DNA from: Sphingomonas suaedae
Lineage (GTDB): Bacteria; Pseudomonadota; Alphaproteobacteria; Sphingomonadales; Sphingomonadaceae
Reading direction: 5' to 3'
DNA: 64,000 bases
Assembly (NCBI RefSeq): GCF_007833215.1
Contig: NZ_CP042239.1
Coordinates: 124,001 to 188,000 of the forward strand
Positions 45,169 to 52,794 of this stretch are shown piece after piece (position 1 is the stretch's first letter; each line of letters opens with the position of its first letter). The translations under genes and the position numbers were made by a program. The notes under the pieces were generated by a model. That model was not told where the DNA came from, searched no databases, and saw nothing but the letters and a program-made list of their open reading frames with translations.

Positions 45169-46853
45169 GCGGGGTGGCCTACTTCATCGGGCGCGAGCCC
45201 GGCGCGGCCCGCATCCGGCTGGGGGAGAGGCTGGGCGAGGGCGCCGCAGGCGCGGTCCATACGGTACGCGGACAAAAGGGCGTCGCCGCCAAACTCTATC
45301 ACCCGGGCAAGGGTCTCGACGCGCTGGAGCGCAAGATCGACGCGATGCTCGCGCGACCTCCCAAGCTGCCCCCGGTGGAGCATGAGGGGGTCGCCTATCC
45401 GCAGATCGCCTGGCCACAGGGGAAACTCTATGACGGACAGGGCAAGTTCGTCGGTTTCCTGATGCCGGAGATCGACTTTTCGCGCTCCACCAGCCTGGTG
45501 AACCTGCTCCAGCGGTCCAGCCGCCGTGCGGAGAAGCTGTCCGACTATTATGGCTATCGGGTCCTGGTCGCCCGCAATCTCGCATCGGTATTCGCGCAAC
45601 TGCATGGCGCGGGGCATCACATGATCGACATGAAGCCCGCCAATCTGCGCTTCTATCCCGCGCTCAGCTGGATGGCGGTCGTCGATGCCGACGGGTTCAG
45701 CATCGCGGGCCGCAATCGCCGCCTGCCCGCCGATCAGGTCAGCGACGAATATATCGCCCCGGAAAGCTGGCGGCGACAACCGGCCGAACTGGGCGAGCCG
45801 CAGGACCTGTTCGGCCTGGCGGTCATCATCTTTCAACTGCTGAACAACGGAATGCACCCGTTTGCGGGCAGCGGCGATGCCGGGCAGGCCAGCGATCTGC
45901 AAAGCCGGGTCCTGGCGGGCCTGTATGGCTACGGCCTCACAAAGATCGACGGCGCACGTCCCGGCGCGGCGAGCATTCACAAGACCTTTCGCCGGTCGAC
46001 CCGAATGTTGTTTGATCGCGCCTTTACCACGACCGACGATCGTCCGACCGCTGCGGAATGGCGCGACCATCTCGACGGGCTGGTCGGGATGCTGATCCCG
46101 TGCGAGGCAAAGCCGCTGGAACATGCGCATTTCGGGTCGGGGTGCGGCTTTTGCGCGCATGAGGCGCGGTTGCAGTCCGCAGCACAGGTGCATCGCGAGC
46201 GGGAGCAGAGGCGTGCCCGTCGCGCCAGCGCACAGGCACGCGCCCGTCGCCCGGTGCCGCTTCACGGTTCGGGCGTCCCCGGGGTGCCCTGGCCCGGCAC
46301 GATCGCACAATCACGGCGGGCGAATGCAGTGCCGCTATGGCAGTCGCGACCGGGCCTTGCCGGCACGGCCGGGTCCCGGCCCGGATCGCGCACGGCGGCG
46401 CTGGTCGCAATCCTGCTGCCGCTGCTCGCCCTGGGCGGGGCGATTGGCGGCGCGGCAAGTTTCTCGCGACAAGACCAGCGGACGGAAACCGATTTGTGGA
46501 ACGCCGCCTTCATCGTCGATGCGCGGTCCATGAAGGACGTGGATAGCGACCCGGCATCCATGGAGGAAACCGCCAACGACGCCGGCTCCGGGCCATGCGC
46601 GTCGCTATCCGGCTGGATCGAGAAACGCCTGTGCGAACGCCCGCAGCTGGCGGCGGCGGAACGGCAGGTCACGGCGCAATTCGAACGCACCGCCGCGCGT
46701 CACAGCGGCTGGGCGCGCCAGGCCCTCACCGACGAACATCTGCGCTGGCTCGAACGCCAGGGCCGCTGCGTGCTGATGCCGGATCCTGACCCCTGTCTTG
46801 CGGAAAGCTATGCGGACCGCCTCGCTGCACTGGAGAAGCGCGACGCCAGTTGA
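45165..46853 (+). CDS. Ser/Thr kinase with zinc ribbon, TM helix and LprI-like domain
   Basis: 562 residues, in four parts. Kinase 15-305: Gly-rich LGEGAAGAVH, K43, catalytic loop HHMID155MK157PANL, Mg loop VVD174ADGF, APE at 198-200. Zinc ribbon about 310-331: C313, H320/H322, C327-x2-C330, as in TerY-P kinases. Basic linker, then a hydrophobic segment at about 412-435. C-terminal about 470-560 is an LprI/DUF1311-like domain (CASLSGWIEKRLCERPQLAAAERQVTAQFERT...ERQGRC), which would lie in the periplasm. Third gene of the triad; the LprI tail is an unusual extra. Confidence 0.85.
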   Translation: MSGVAYFIGREPGAARIRLGERLGEGAAGAVHTVRGQKGVAAKLYHPGKGLDALERKIDAMLARPPKLPPVEHEGVAYPQIAWPQGKLYDGQGKFVGFLMPEIDFSRSTSLVNLLQRSSRRAEKLSDYYGYRVLVARNLASVFAQLHGAGHHMIDMKPANLRFYPALSWMAVVDADGFSIAGRNRRLPADQVSDEYIAPESWRRQPAELGEPQDLFGLAVIIFQLLNNGMHPFAGSGDAGQASDLQSRVLAGLYGYGLTKIDGARPGAASIHKTFRRSTRMLFDRAFTTTDDRPTAAEWRDHLDGLVGMLIPCEAKPLEHAHFGSGCGFCAHEARLQSAAQVHREREQRRARRASAQARARRPVPLHGSGVPGVPWPGTIAQSRRANAVPLWQSRPGLAGTAGSRPGSRTAALVAILLPLLALGGAIGGAASFSRQDQRTETDLWNAAFIVDARSMKDVDSDPASMEETANDAGSGPCASLSGWIEKRLCERPQLAAAERQVTAQFERTAARHSGWARQALTDEHLRWLERQGRCVLMPDPDPCLAESYADRLAALEKRDAS

Positions 46854-46865
46854 GGGGAGAGGGAC

Positions 46866-46939
46866 TGGAGCGGGTGAAGGGAATCGAACCCTCGTCGTGA
46901 GCTTGGGAAGCTCCTGCTCTACCATTGAGCTACACCCGC
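46866..46939 (-). tRNA. tRNA-Gly (anticodon CCC)
   Basis: Read on the minus strand: acceptor GCGGGTG pairs with CACCCGC, discriminator T, encoded CCA (46868-46866), D arm GCTC...GAGC, anticodon loop TTCCCAA (anticodon CCC) and T arm with GGTTCGATT. The gene is intact. Its 5' half (46901-46939) is duplicated at 55630-55668, marking the tRNA as an island integration site. Confidence 0.92.
46901..46939. repeat. Left attachment-site repeat (5' half of tRNA-Gly)
   Basis: GCTTGGGAAGCTCCTGCTCT (46901-46920) and the rest of the 39 bp cover the anticodon loop to the first acceptor base of the tRNA. Matches 55630-55668 except one base (ACCATT here, ACTATT there). The 300 bp to the right (46940-47242) contain no gene, only a terminator hairpin. 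Confidence 0.85.
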
Positions 46940-47074
46940 AATCTCAGTGCCTTAGCTGCCCTTCGGGTCCGATTTGGCTCTTTTCTGGCTCCGAAACCCC
47001 GAAGTTTCTATCTATCGGCGCGCGCCCGTTAGCAAGGCATTTTTGGATGCTGCATAGCTATCATGAAAATTAAA

Positions 47075-47096
47075 GCCCCCAGCTTTGGCTGGGGGC
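47075..47096 (-). terminator. Rho-independent terminator, leftward
   Basis: GCCCCCAGC-TTTG-GCTGGGGGC with TTTAATTTT following on the minus strand. It ends leftward transcripts from the island before the tRNA. No intact gene ends there. Confidence 0.75.
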
Positions 47097-47242
47097 AGGA
47101 TCATTCATTCGCAGCTCGTAGCCTCGTAACCGAACGCTCGTTGCTAATCCGGCTTCCAGCTGTCGCGCGGCTAAGCAGACTTACGCACAGCATGTTGAGA
47201 CTCACGCCTTGGATATCTGCAAGCCACATGAGGCGGTGGTGC

Positions 47243-47925
47243 TCAGGGCGCAAATATGCCGCGACAACGCAGCATGATTTCGCCTTTTCACGCCTCATCA
47301 AATGTGCGGGATGCGGGGCGGTCCCTGATCGGTGAGCGGCAAAAGGGCCACGTCTACTCCCGCTGCCATTCCGTCCCGTGTCGCGGCACATCGCTTGGCG
47401 AGCTCCAGATACAGGCCGAACTTCGAACCCTTCTCTCGTTGCTGACCTTGGACGACGGGGAGATTGGGGACTTGAGGGACTTATATGAGCATTCCCGCAA
47501 AGGAGATCGTGCGGAACGTGCTGCTGCGGTCGCGCAGGCCAAGCGTGCGCTCGGGCGCTGCAACGATCTACTGCTACGCCTGACCGACGCCTTCTTGGAT
47601 GGGACCGTCGAACCGGAGTTGTTCGAGAGGCGGAAAGCCAAGCTCCTCGCGGAGCGGCGTGACCAGATGACCTGATCGAAGCCCCATCTGCTGAGGGAGA
47701 AACGCTGACCGTACTCAAAAAGGTCGAACTCGGAAGAATGGCTTTGCACAAGGCTGAAATGGGGAACGGAGAGAAAACGCGCGAAGCGGTCTCAATGGTG
47801 ATGTCGAACCTTGTTGCGCAGAGAAAGCAGCTAGGGTTTGCGCTGCTATTTCCTTTCGACCGCCTCCTCGAAGAGCGGATTTGTTCGCATGGTGCTCCGT
47901 ATCGGGCTGAACCTCGAACCACTAC
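47243..47925 (+). pseudogene. Large serine recombinase, C-terminal remnant
   Basis: Only the C-terminal part survives, in pieces. From 47243 one frame reads SGRKYAATTQHDFAFSRLIKCAGCG, the start of the recombinase zinc ribbon; a 1-base insertion in a G run (about 47319) moves it to another frame: RSLIGERQKGHVYSRCHSVPCRGTSL, then ELRTLLSLLTLDDGEIGDLRDLYE and a coiled coil to LLAERRDQM. A second shift near 47670 leads to EAPSAEGETLTVLKKVELGRM...EKTREAVSMVMSNLVAQRKQLGFALLFPFDRLLEERI. The catalytic N-terminal domain is absent. The coordinates are approximate. 47926-48093 hold nothing that I recognise. Confidence 0.8.
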
Positions 47926-48093
47926 CACTTACTTTCGAACTTCCTGCCTCGCTCAAGTGATCGCGCCAAAGACAGCCGGGAGCTTCAAACAATTTCTGGC
48001 ACAGATTGCAAACAGCCGCAGTTCGCACTGACTCAAAAGCGATAACCCGCGCGAGGTGGGTTCGGGTCACTCGTTTTTCCGGCCGGACGAATC

Positions 48094-48318
48094 CTAGTGA
48101 GATGTTTTAAAGTATCGCGATCCAACCTCTTTCACTACTTTTTCAAATTGCGTACGAGCGCTATACATTTCGTCGAGAATTTCCTTCTCTAGATCGTCCC
48201 GCAATGCTTCTGGCGCGTCCGGGACGCGAGCCAACCTTTCATTTGCAGCTGCTAAACGCCTGCGATACGCGTCAGCAGCATCCTGCATGTCACTGTAGGC
48301 TTGCTCGGGGAAAGCCAT
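48094..48318 (-). CDS. Small helical protein at the end of the peptide operon
   Basis: 74 residues from ATG 48318, preceded by GGAGGACGTG; the frame extends to 48360 but those starts overlap the exporter gene. Almost all helical and charged (AFPEQAYSDMQDAADAYRRRLAAANERLARVPDAPEALRDDLEKEILDEMYSARTQFEKVVKEVGSRYF), with heptad-like spacing. It has no leader, no cysteine and no membrane segment, so it is not a fourth precursor. It follows the exporter by 23 bp and probably belongs to the operon. Role unknown: immunity, chaperone or regulator are all possible. Confidence 0.65.
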   Translation of the reverse strand: MAFPEQAYSDMQDAADAYRRRLAAANERLARVPDAPEALRDDLEKEILDEMYSARTQFEKVVKEVGSRYFKTSH

Positions 48319-48341
48319 CACGTCCTCCATGTATCGATCTA

Positions 48342-50522
48342 TCACTTTCCGGGAGCGCACGCCACGTCTGCAGTGTCGGTATCGAATTCAGACACTCCGG
48401 GATTTGGTGTGATGCTCTGGCTTTCAATCGATCCGTCCTCCCGCATAACGTACGTGCGATCCGCGTGCTTCCACACCTCAGGTCGATGCGAGATAACAAC
48501 GAGCGTACGAGAGGCGCGCTTGATACGGTTCAAAATCCTATCTTCCATATCGACACTTAAACTCGCCGTCGCTTCATCCAAAACAAGTATTTTGGGATCA
48601 CCAATGATTGCCCGGGCTAGCAGGATTCTCTGTCTCTGCCCCCCCGACATGCCGACAGTTTTCTCTGAGACCGGGGTGAGAATACCCATCGGCAAACTTT
48701 TTACAAACTCCTGCAGCTCAACTAATTGTAGCGCCTCACCAATGTCCTCATCACTCAAATTATTTCTATAAAAAACTATATTATCGCGAATGGAGCCTGA
48801 AATAAGTCGATCGCTCTGCAACACGGCATCCATTCCAATCGCTGATCCCGTAAATGGCTGCCCATCAACTGTTATCACTCCAGAGTTTGGGCGGTGTAGA
48901 CCAACTAGTATCTTGGCTAGGGTAGACTTGCCACTTCCCGACGCACCGCGAATTAAAACGCACTGACCGGGCTCCGCATCAAGAGAAATCCTATCTAAGA
49001 TTACACGATCGAGGCTACCGTATGAAAATGAAACTGAATTGAGAGAAATGAAACCCTTGTCCACAGACACTGTCGCCGGAGGGTCGCTCGGAGCATGTGG
49101 AATAAGGTCCAGACAGCGCAAGACATGTGTCCGCGCTTCACGTTGTTGAAACTTTAAGTGTATTAGGCTCCCAACGGAACTAGTGAAAAGATCTTTATAG
49201 ACGCCGAGCGCTACAAAGGCGCCTATCGTGTACCTACCCTCCCCCATTAACGCTGCGGCCCAAGATACGAAGATCAAAGTCTCTGCGGATTTGAGTAAGT
49301 TGGTAGTGGCGGCCTTCCAGCCACGAATAACTTGACCTTTGCCCTCGGCCAATGTGGCGCTCTTGCTCAATGCTACAAAGCGGGCCTTGGCTCGCGCAGG
49401 CGAGGCTGACCGGCGAATTGTTGGAATTTGAGCGAGCGTTTCCATTAGAAAGTTTTCACGACGCTGGCTAGTTTCGACGACAGTCGCAAGGTTTGCACGT
49501 TGAAGATCTGAAAACAGTAGGCCGAATAGGCTGATCACCGCTAACGAACATAGGCTAGGTACCGCTAGCCACGGCGATGTAAGAGTGAGGACCAGAACTC
49601 CCGCAACGAATGAAACAATCGCTGTGCCGAAGCTGCGATATGCTTCAACTTGGTTGATTAGATATGAATTCATCGCGCGTACCTTACCAGCAATCGCGGT
49701 GCTCGAATTATTTTCGAACCACGGCGCCGGCTTAGCAATAATCGCTGCGGCGGCGTGACGAGTTCCAAGACCTAGGAGGGTTTTGCGCGCTTTCCAATCC
49801 GTCACCTCCGCGAAGAAGGTAGCGAAGAGGCTGGCGATCGTGATCACTGCATATCCAATAAGGACCTTGTAGCCGAAAGACGCCGCTCCTAGGCTCGCAG
49901 AGTTATCGATCAATTGCATCGAAATAAGCGGCAATGCGAGGGCCATGATTTGAGAGACGCCAAAAAGCGTTAGCAGTCGGGAAACGCTCGCACTGCTCAT
50001 TTTCCAGTGCGCCCCGAGTCGGGGGGCGTGTTGGGTTCGACAGTTCGCGCTGACTTTTGATGGCGCGGATGCATCGACGAGTATTCCGAATCCGTGACTA
50101 AGCCTTTTCAGAGACGCGTGAGTCCTAAATGACCATCCTGTCTGAGGATCATAGACGTTGAACCGACTACCACGTCTGCTCTCAAGAACGACATAATGAC
50201 CCTGCTTTAAAAGAAGAGCTCCAGGTGTTGGATAGCTTTCCGGGCGGGCGGTATCAAAGAATATCACATCAGCCGCGTAGCCAAAGCTCCGAATACCGTC
50301 TCGAACCTGCCTGAGATCAAGGCCACGCGATGTAGTACCAAGGCGATTCTTTATCTCTACCAGCGTCGTTGGGCGTCCAAAACGCGCGAGCACTGCAGAT
50401 ATTGCGACATACCCGCAGTCGGCAAGTTCGCTCTGGGGTTCCACCAGGGGACGACGACGAACAGCAGCAAGCGCCCAGGGGATATTGGCAATTGTACTGC
50501 CAACTCGCTTTAAGCGAACCAT
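48342..50522 (-). CDS. Peptidase-containing ABC exporter (C39, PCAT type)
   Basis: Cleaves double-glycine leaders and exports the peptide. 726 residues. N-terminal C39 peptidase with the full catalytic set: Q30, C36 (ELADCGYVAISAVLARFG), H109 (LKQGHYVVLES) and D125 (VYDPQTGW). Transmembrane domain at about 185-465. ATPase at about 485-700: Walker A GASGSGKST, signature MSGGQRQRILLARAI, Walker B ILVLDEATASL, H-loop ISHRPE. ATG 50522 is 6 bp after the first-listed precursor gene. Codon use is AT-richer than in the host genes. Intact active sites argue that the cluster is functional. Confidence 0.93.
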   Translation of the reverse strand: MVRLKRVGSTIANIPWALAAVRRRPLVEPQSELADCGYVAISAVLARFGRPTTLVEIKNRLGTTSRGLDLRQVRDGIRSFGYAADVIFFDTARPESYPTPGALLLKQGHYVVLESRRGSRFNVYDPQTGWSFRTHASLKRLSHGFGILVDASAPSKVSANCRTQHAPRLGAHWKMSSASVSRLLTLFGVSQIMALALPLISMQLIDNSASLGAASFGYKVLIGYAVITIASLFATFFAEVTDWKARKTLLGLGTRHAAAAIIAKPAPWFENNSSTAIAGKVRAMNSYLINQVEAYRSFGTAIVSFVAGVLVLTLTSPWLAVPSLCSLAVISLFGLLFSDLQRANLATVVETSQRRENFLMETLAQIPTIRRSASPARAKARFVALSKSATLAEGKGQVIRGWKAATTNLLKSAETLIFVSWAAALMGEGRYTIGAFVALGVYKDLFTSSVGSLIHLKFQQREARTHVLRCLDLIPHAPSDPPATVSVDKGFISLNSVSFSYGSLDRVILDRISLDAEPGQCVLIRGASGSGKSTLAKILVGLHRPNSGVITVDGQPFTGSAIGMDAVLQSDRLISGSIRDNIVFYRNNLSDEDIGEALQLVELQEFVKSLPMGILTPVSEKTVGMSGGQRQRILLARAIIGDPKILVLDEATASLSVDMEDRILNRIKRASRTLVVISHRPEVWKHADRTYVMREDGSIESQSITPNPGVSEFDTDTADVACAPGK

Positions 50523-50528
50523 CCGTCG

Positions 50529-50792
50529 TTACACTTCGTGTCCACCACCGCCACCACCGCCACCGGTGCAGGTCCGAAAGTTCGTAGATCCCGCACAAAT
50601 GGTGCTATTGGCGCATGCGGTATTTATTGTGAAAGCACACGACGCATTAACGCACGCCGTCGAATTAGTAGAATTATCACACACCATGTTCGCGCCGCCG
50701 CTCAGCATAATGTCATATCTTGATACATCCTCAATGTCTGCATCAGTCAGAATTACGCGACCATCGCCATCGAGGCATATCTCAAAATGCAT
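50529..50792 (-). CDS. RiPP precursor peptide 1 (six-Cys, Cys-Asn repeat core)
   Basis: 87 residues, AGGAG ribosome site. Leader 1-33 with LDGDGRVILTDADIEDVS and double Gly at 32-33. Core: Cys at 38, 47, 52, 60, 66 and 75 with Asn at 43 (C+5), 49 (C+2), 57 (C+5), 62 (C+2) and 71 (C+5); that is, C-x4-N alternates with C-x-N with a period of 14. After C75 comes T, then eight Gly, then HEV. One more cysteine (6) is in the leader. The product after leader removal is about 54 residues. No similar named peptide comes to mind. Confidence 0.85.
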   Translation of the reverse strand: MHFEICLDGDGRVILTDADIEDVSRYDIMLSGGANMVCDNSTNSTACVNASCAFTINTACANSTICAGSTNFRTCTGGGGGGGGHEV

Positions 50793-50834
50793 GCTTCAAC
50801 TCCTATCTCAACCTTCAAAGACGTCGCGCAAGAG

Positions 50835-51113
50835 CTAATTCTCGTGAGGGCCCCCACCGCCGCCACAGGTGCGATTTTTCGTTCCTGTGCAGTCGAAAGA
50901 ATTGGTGCATGTAGTGAGATTTGTTGAACCCCCACATGAGAATGTATTAGTGCACTGATGGTTAGTCGTACCCGCGCACGAAAGCGAGTTCGCGCCACCT
51001 GCGATAGCCGTCTCAAACTCCCGAACACGCTCAAGATCGCTATCGGAAAGGGTCATTCGCCCCAGAGGATCCAACTGTATCTTCTGAGCGGGATCGCAAT
51101 CCGGTTGCATCAT
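50835..51113 (-). CDS. RiPP precursor peptide 2 (six-Cys, Cys-Asn repeat core)
   Basis: 92 residues, AAAGGTG ribosome site. Leader with LDPLGRMTLSDSDLERVREF and double Gly at 39-40. Core Cys at 46, 54, 60, 69, 75 and 83; Asn at 51 (C+5), 56 (C+2), 65 (C+5), 71 (C+2) and 80 (C+5). The repeat unit reads CAGTTN-HQ-CTN-TFS, CGGSTN-LTT-CTN-SFD, CTGTKN-RT-C. It ends GGGGG-PHEN. Leader cysteine at 6. It is the most regular of the three. Confidence 0.87.
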   Translation of the reverse strand: MMQPDCDPAQKIQLDPLGRMTLSDSDLERVREFETAIAGGANSLSCAGTTNHQCTNTFSCGGSTNLTTCTNSFDCTGTKNRTCGGGGGPHEN

Positions 51114-51144
51114 GCTTCACCTTTCGTGTCATGTCTCTTTTAAA

Positions 51145-51402
51145 TTAGTTTTCATGAGGGCCGCCACCGCCGTCCCGGCATTGGCCGTTCGTTGCACCGC
51201 CACATGCGCCTAAGTTGCTGCAAGCTTGATTAGTCGAGGTGGTACAAGAAAGCGTATTAGAGCAGGACCCGTTGGTGCCATGACACGTCATGTTGGTAGT
51301 CCCGCCCGCCGTCACGCCTGCGCTGATGGATACGTTTTCGAGAATCGTTTCGTCTTCAATGATGTATCGGCCGAGTTCATCAAGGCGCATCAGTTGCTGC
51401 AT
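51145..51402 (-). CDS. RiPP precursor peptide 3 (six-Cys, Cys-Asn repeat core)
   Basis: 85 residues from ATG 51402, chosen because GGAGATAGAC precedes it and because the leader (MRLDELGRYIIEDETILENV) then lines up with the other two; ATG 51420 is in frame but has a poor ribosome site. Double Gly at 33-34. Core Cys at 40, 47, 53, 61, 67 and 75; Asn at 44 (C+4), 49 (C+2), 58 (C+5), 63 (C+2) and 72 (C+5). Ends GGGG-PHEN. First precursor after the radical SAM gene. Confidence 0.86.
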   Translation of the reverse strand: MQQLMRLDELGRYIIEDETILENVSISAGVTAGGTTNMTCHGTNGSCSNTLSCTTSTNQACSNLGACGGATNGQCRDGGGGPHEN

Positions 51403-51440
51403 GTCTATCTCCGCTGTCATGCCACTGCATTTTGAATCAA

Positions 51441-52514
51441 CTACGCGACTGACTCAGCAGAGCGCTGATTGACTAGAGCCTGAGTCATATCGGAGAGCGG
51501 GCAAGCCAAGTCCCTCGGTTCCAGGGTTCCCACCCCGCGAACCCAAGGTTGGAGCTTGCTGTTGTCAATGGACAGGCTGCCGTCGGGATTCACTCGTCCG
51601 ATGGTGTTGCGATCATCATTCAATGCTACGGTACATTTACCGATTCTGCCATCTGCACGGATTAAGAGAGAGTTGGGCTTTGCCGCGTAGCAAATGTAAC
51701 GCGGCGCGGGCGCTGTACTGCCTGAAGGGCTCTCGCCATTCGCTGAGGCGCAATCGAATTCGCCTCGATTAGCCGCTCTGCGACGCAAATCGGACTCAAT
51801 CTCCTTAAGCTCCTTCATCGAAACCGGATTCAGGACCGTTTGGCCCCCTTCACCCCCCAAATCCCTAAGATGCTCGAAATCTAGCGAAAACCTGGAGTCG
51901 TCACCGAAATTGTCAGCAATTTCCTCAACTAACTTCTCAAGCGACGAGCGATTGTCGCGGCGGACATGTATACGAAGGACGATACTGAATTGCTCAGAAA
52001 CGTCCCTCATGGCCAATAGGTTTTGCCAAATACGATCGAATGTGGATTTACCGTTCGCCAGTCTTCGCACAACATCGTGTCCCGCGCCCCAACCGTCCAG
52101 GGTAATCTGAAACGAACGCTGCTCAAGATGAACCAACTCCGTGAACAAGTCCGGCGAAAGAAGAAACGCGTTTGTGGTCATGCCGCTTATCAGCGAAACC
52201 TCGTGTTCATCGCACCGCGCTTTTGCATGGCGCAGAAGCCGAAGGACCACATCCCGTGCGACCAACGGTTCGCCGCCGAACCATTCAATCTTGAGTACTT
52301 TGAGAGATTCGACTCTACGATCGATGTAGCGCTCAAGCGATTTAATTGTCGTTTCAGACATTTTACCGATGGCAAAATCTTCGTAGCAGTATGTGCACCG
52401 AAAATTGCACTGCTCGGTCGGTAATATGAACAGCTCTTGGATGGCAGGAGTTAGGATTGACGCAATCTGCTGCGCGGGGAACTCATCGTTTCCGAGCGAA
52501 AAATTTGCGTTCAT
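51441..52514 (-). CDS. Radical SAM peptide-maturation enzyme with Twitch/SPASM-type domain
   Basis: 357 residues from ATG 52514 (a GTG at 52550 is in frame). Radical SAM cluster motif C36-x3-C40-x2-C43 (EQCNFRCTYCYED), GGEP at 80-83, and the later beta strands of the partial barrel. The C-terminal region has C275-x13-G-x4-C294 and C338, the pattern that begins SPASM/Twitch domains; there are too few cysteines for a full seven-Cys SPASM, so one auxiliary Fe-S cluster is likely. I see no obvious N-terminal RRE (PqqD-like) domain. First gene of the minus-strand operon, next to three Cys/Asn-rich precursors that are its probable substrates. Confidence 0.9.
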   Translation of the reverse strand: MNANFSLGNDEFPAQQIASILTPAIQELFILPTEQCNFRCTYCYEDFAIGKMSETTIKSLERYIDRRVESLKVLKIEWFGGEPLVARDVVLRLLRHAKARCDEHEVSLISGMTTNAFLLSPDLFTELVHLEQRSFQITLDGWGAGHDVVRRLANGKSTFDRIWQNLLAMRDVSEQFSIVLRIHVRRDNRSSLEKLVEEIADNFGDDSRFSLDFEHLRDLGGEGGQTVLNPVSMKELKEIESDLRRRAANRGEFDCASANGESPSGSTAPAPRYICYAAKPNSLLIRADGRIGKCTVALNDDRNTIGRVNPDGSLSIDNSKLQPWVRGVGTLEPRDLACPLSDMTQALVNQRSAESVA

Positions 52515-52794
52515 ACCTGAATTCCCCCTAGCTCGAAACTTGGCCCCCACTCTACATTAAGTAAAAAGTGACAGGGCTAACGGGGGCGGTCAAGTAGATT
52601 GTTCCATACGCTTTTAGCCATTATTTGTGGTCTTATAGGTTATGTGCGACTTGCCGATTGGTGTCGCGCCGCCCAGATTTTGCTGGAGGTCCCGTAGGAG
52701 GTGCGGTGTTTGGCCAGTTGCTGCGGAGCTTGGTGCTCGGTAAGGTGGATATGATCGCAAAGGGGCGCAGCGTGCATACGGCAAATTGGGGCCC
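52515..52794. promoter_or_regulatory. Divergent promoter region of the peptide operon and receptor gene
   Basis: 280 bp between the two divergent start codons, AT-rich around 52551-52650. It must hold promoters for both directions. I cannot point to a convincing -35/-10 pair or Fur-type box by eye, and no regulator gene lies in the island. Confidence 0.4.

Noticed and set aside
48094-48318. A fourth precursor peptide
   Set aside because: It has no double-glycine leader, no cysteine and no poly-Gly tail; it is a charged helical protein.
50529-51402. Lanthipeptide precursors because of many Ser/Thr/Cys
   Set aside because: There is no LanB, LanC, LanM or LanKC-type gene in the island; the only modification enzyme is a radical SAM protein.
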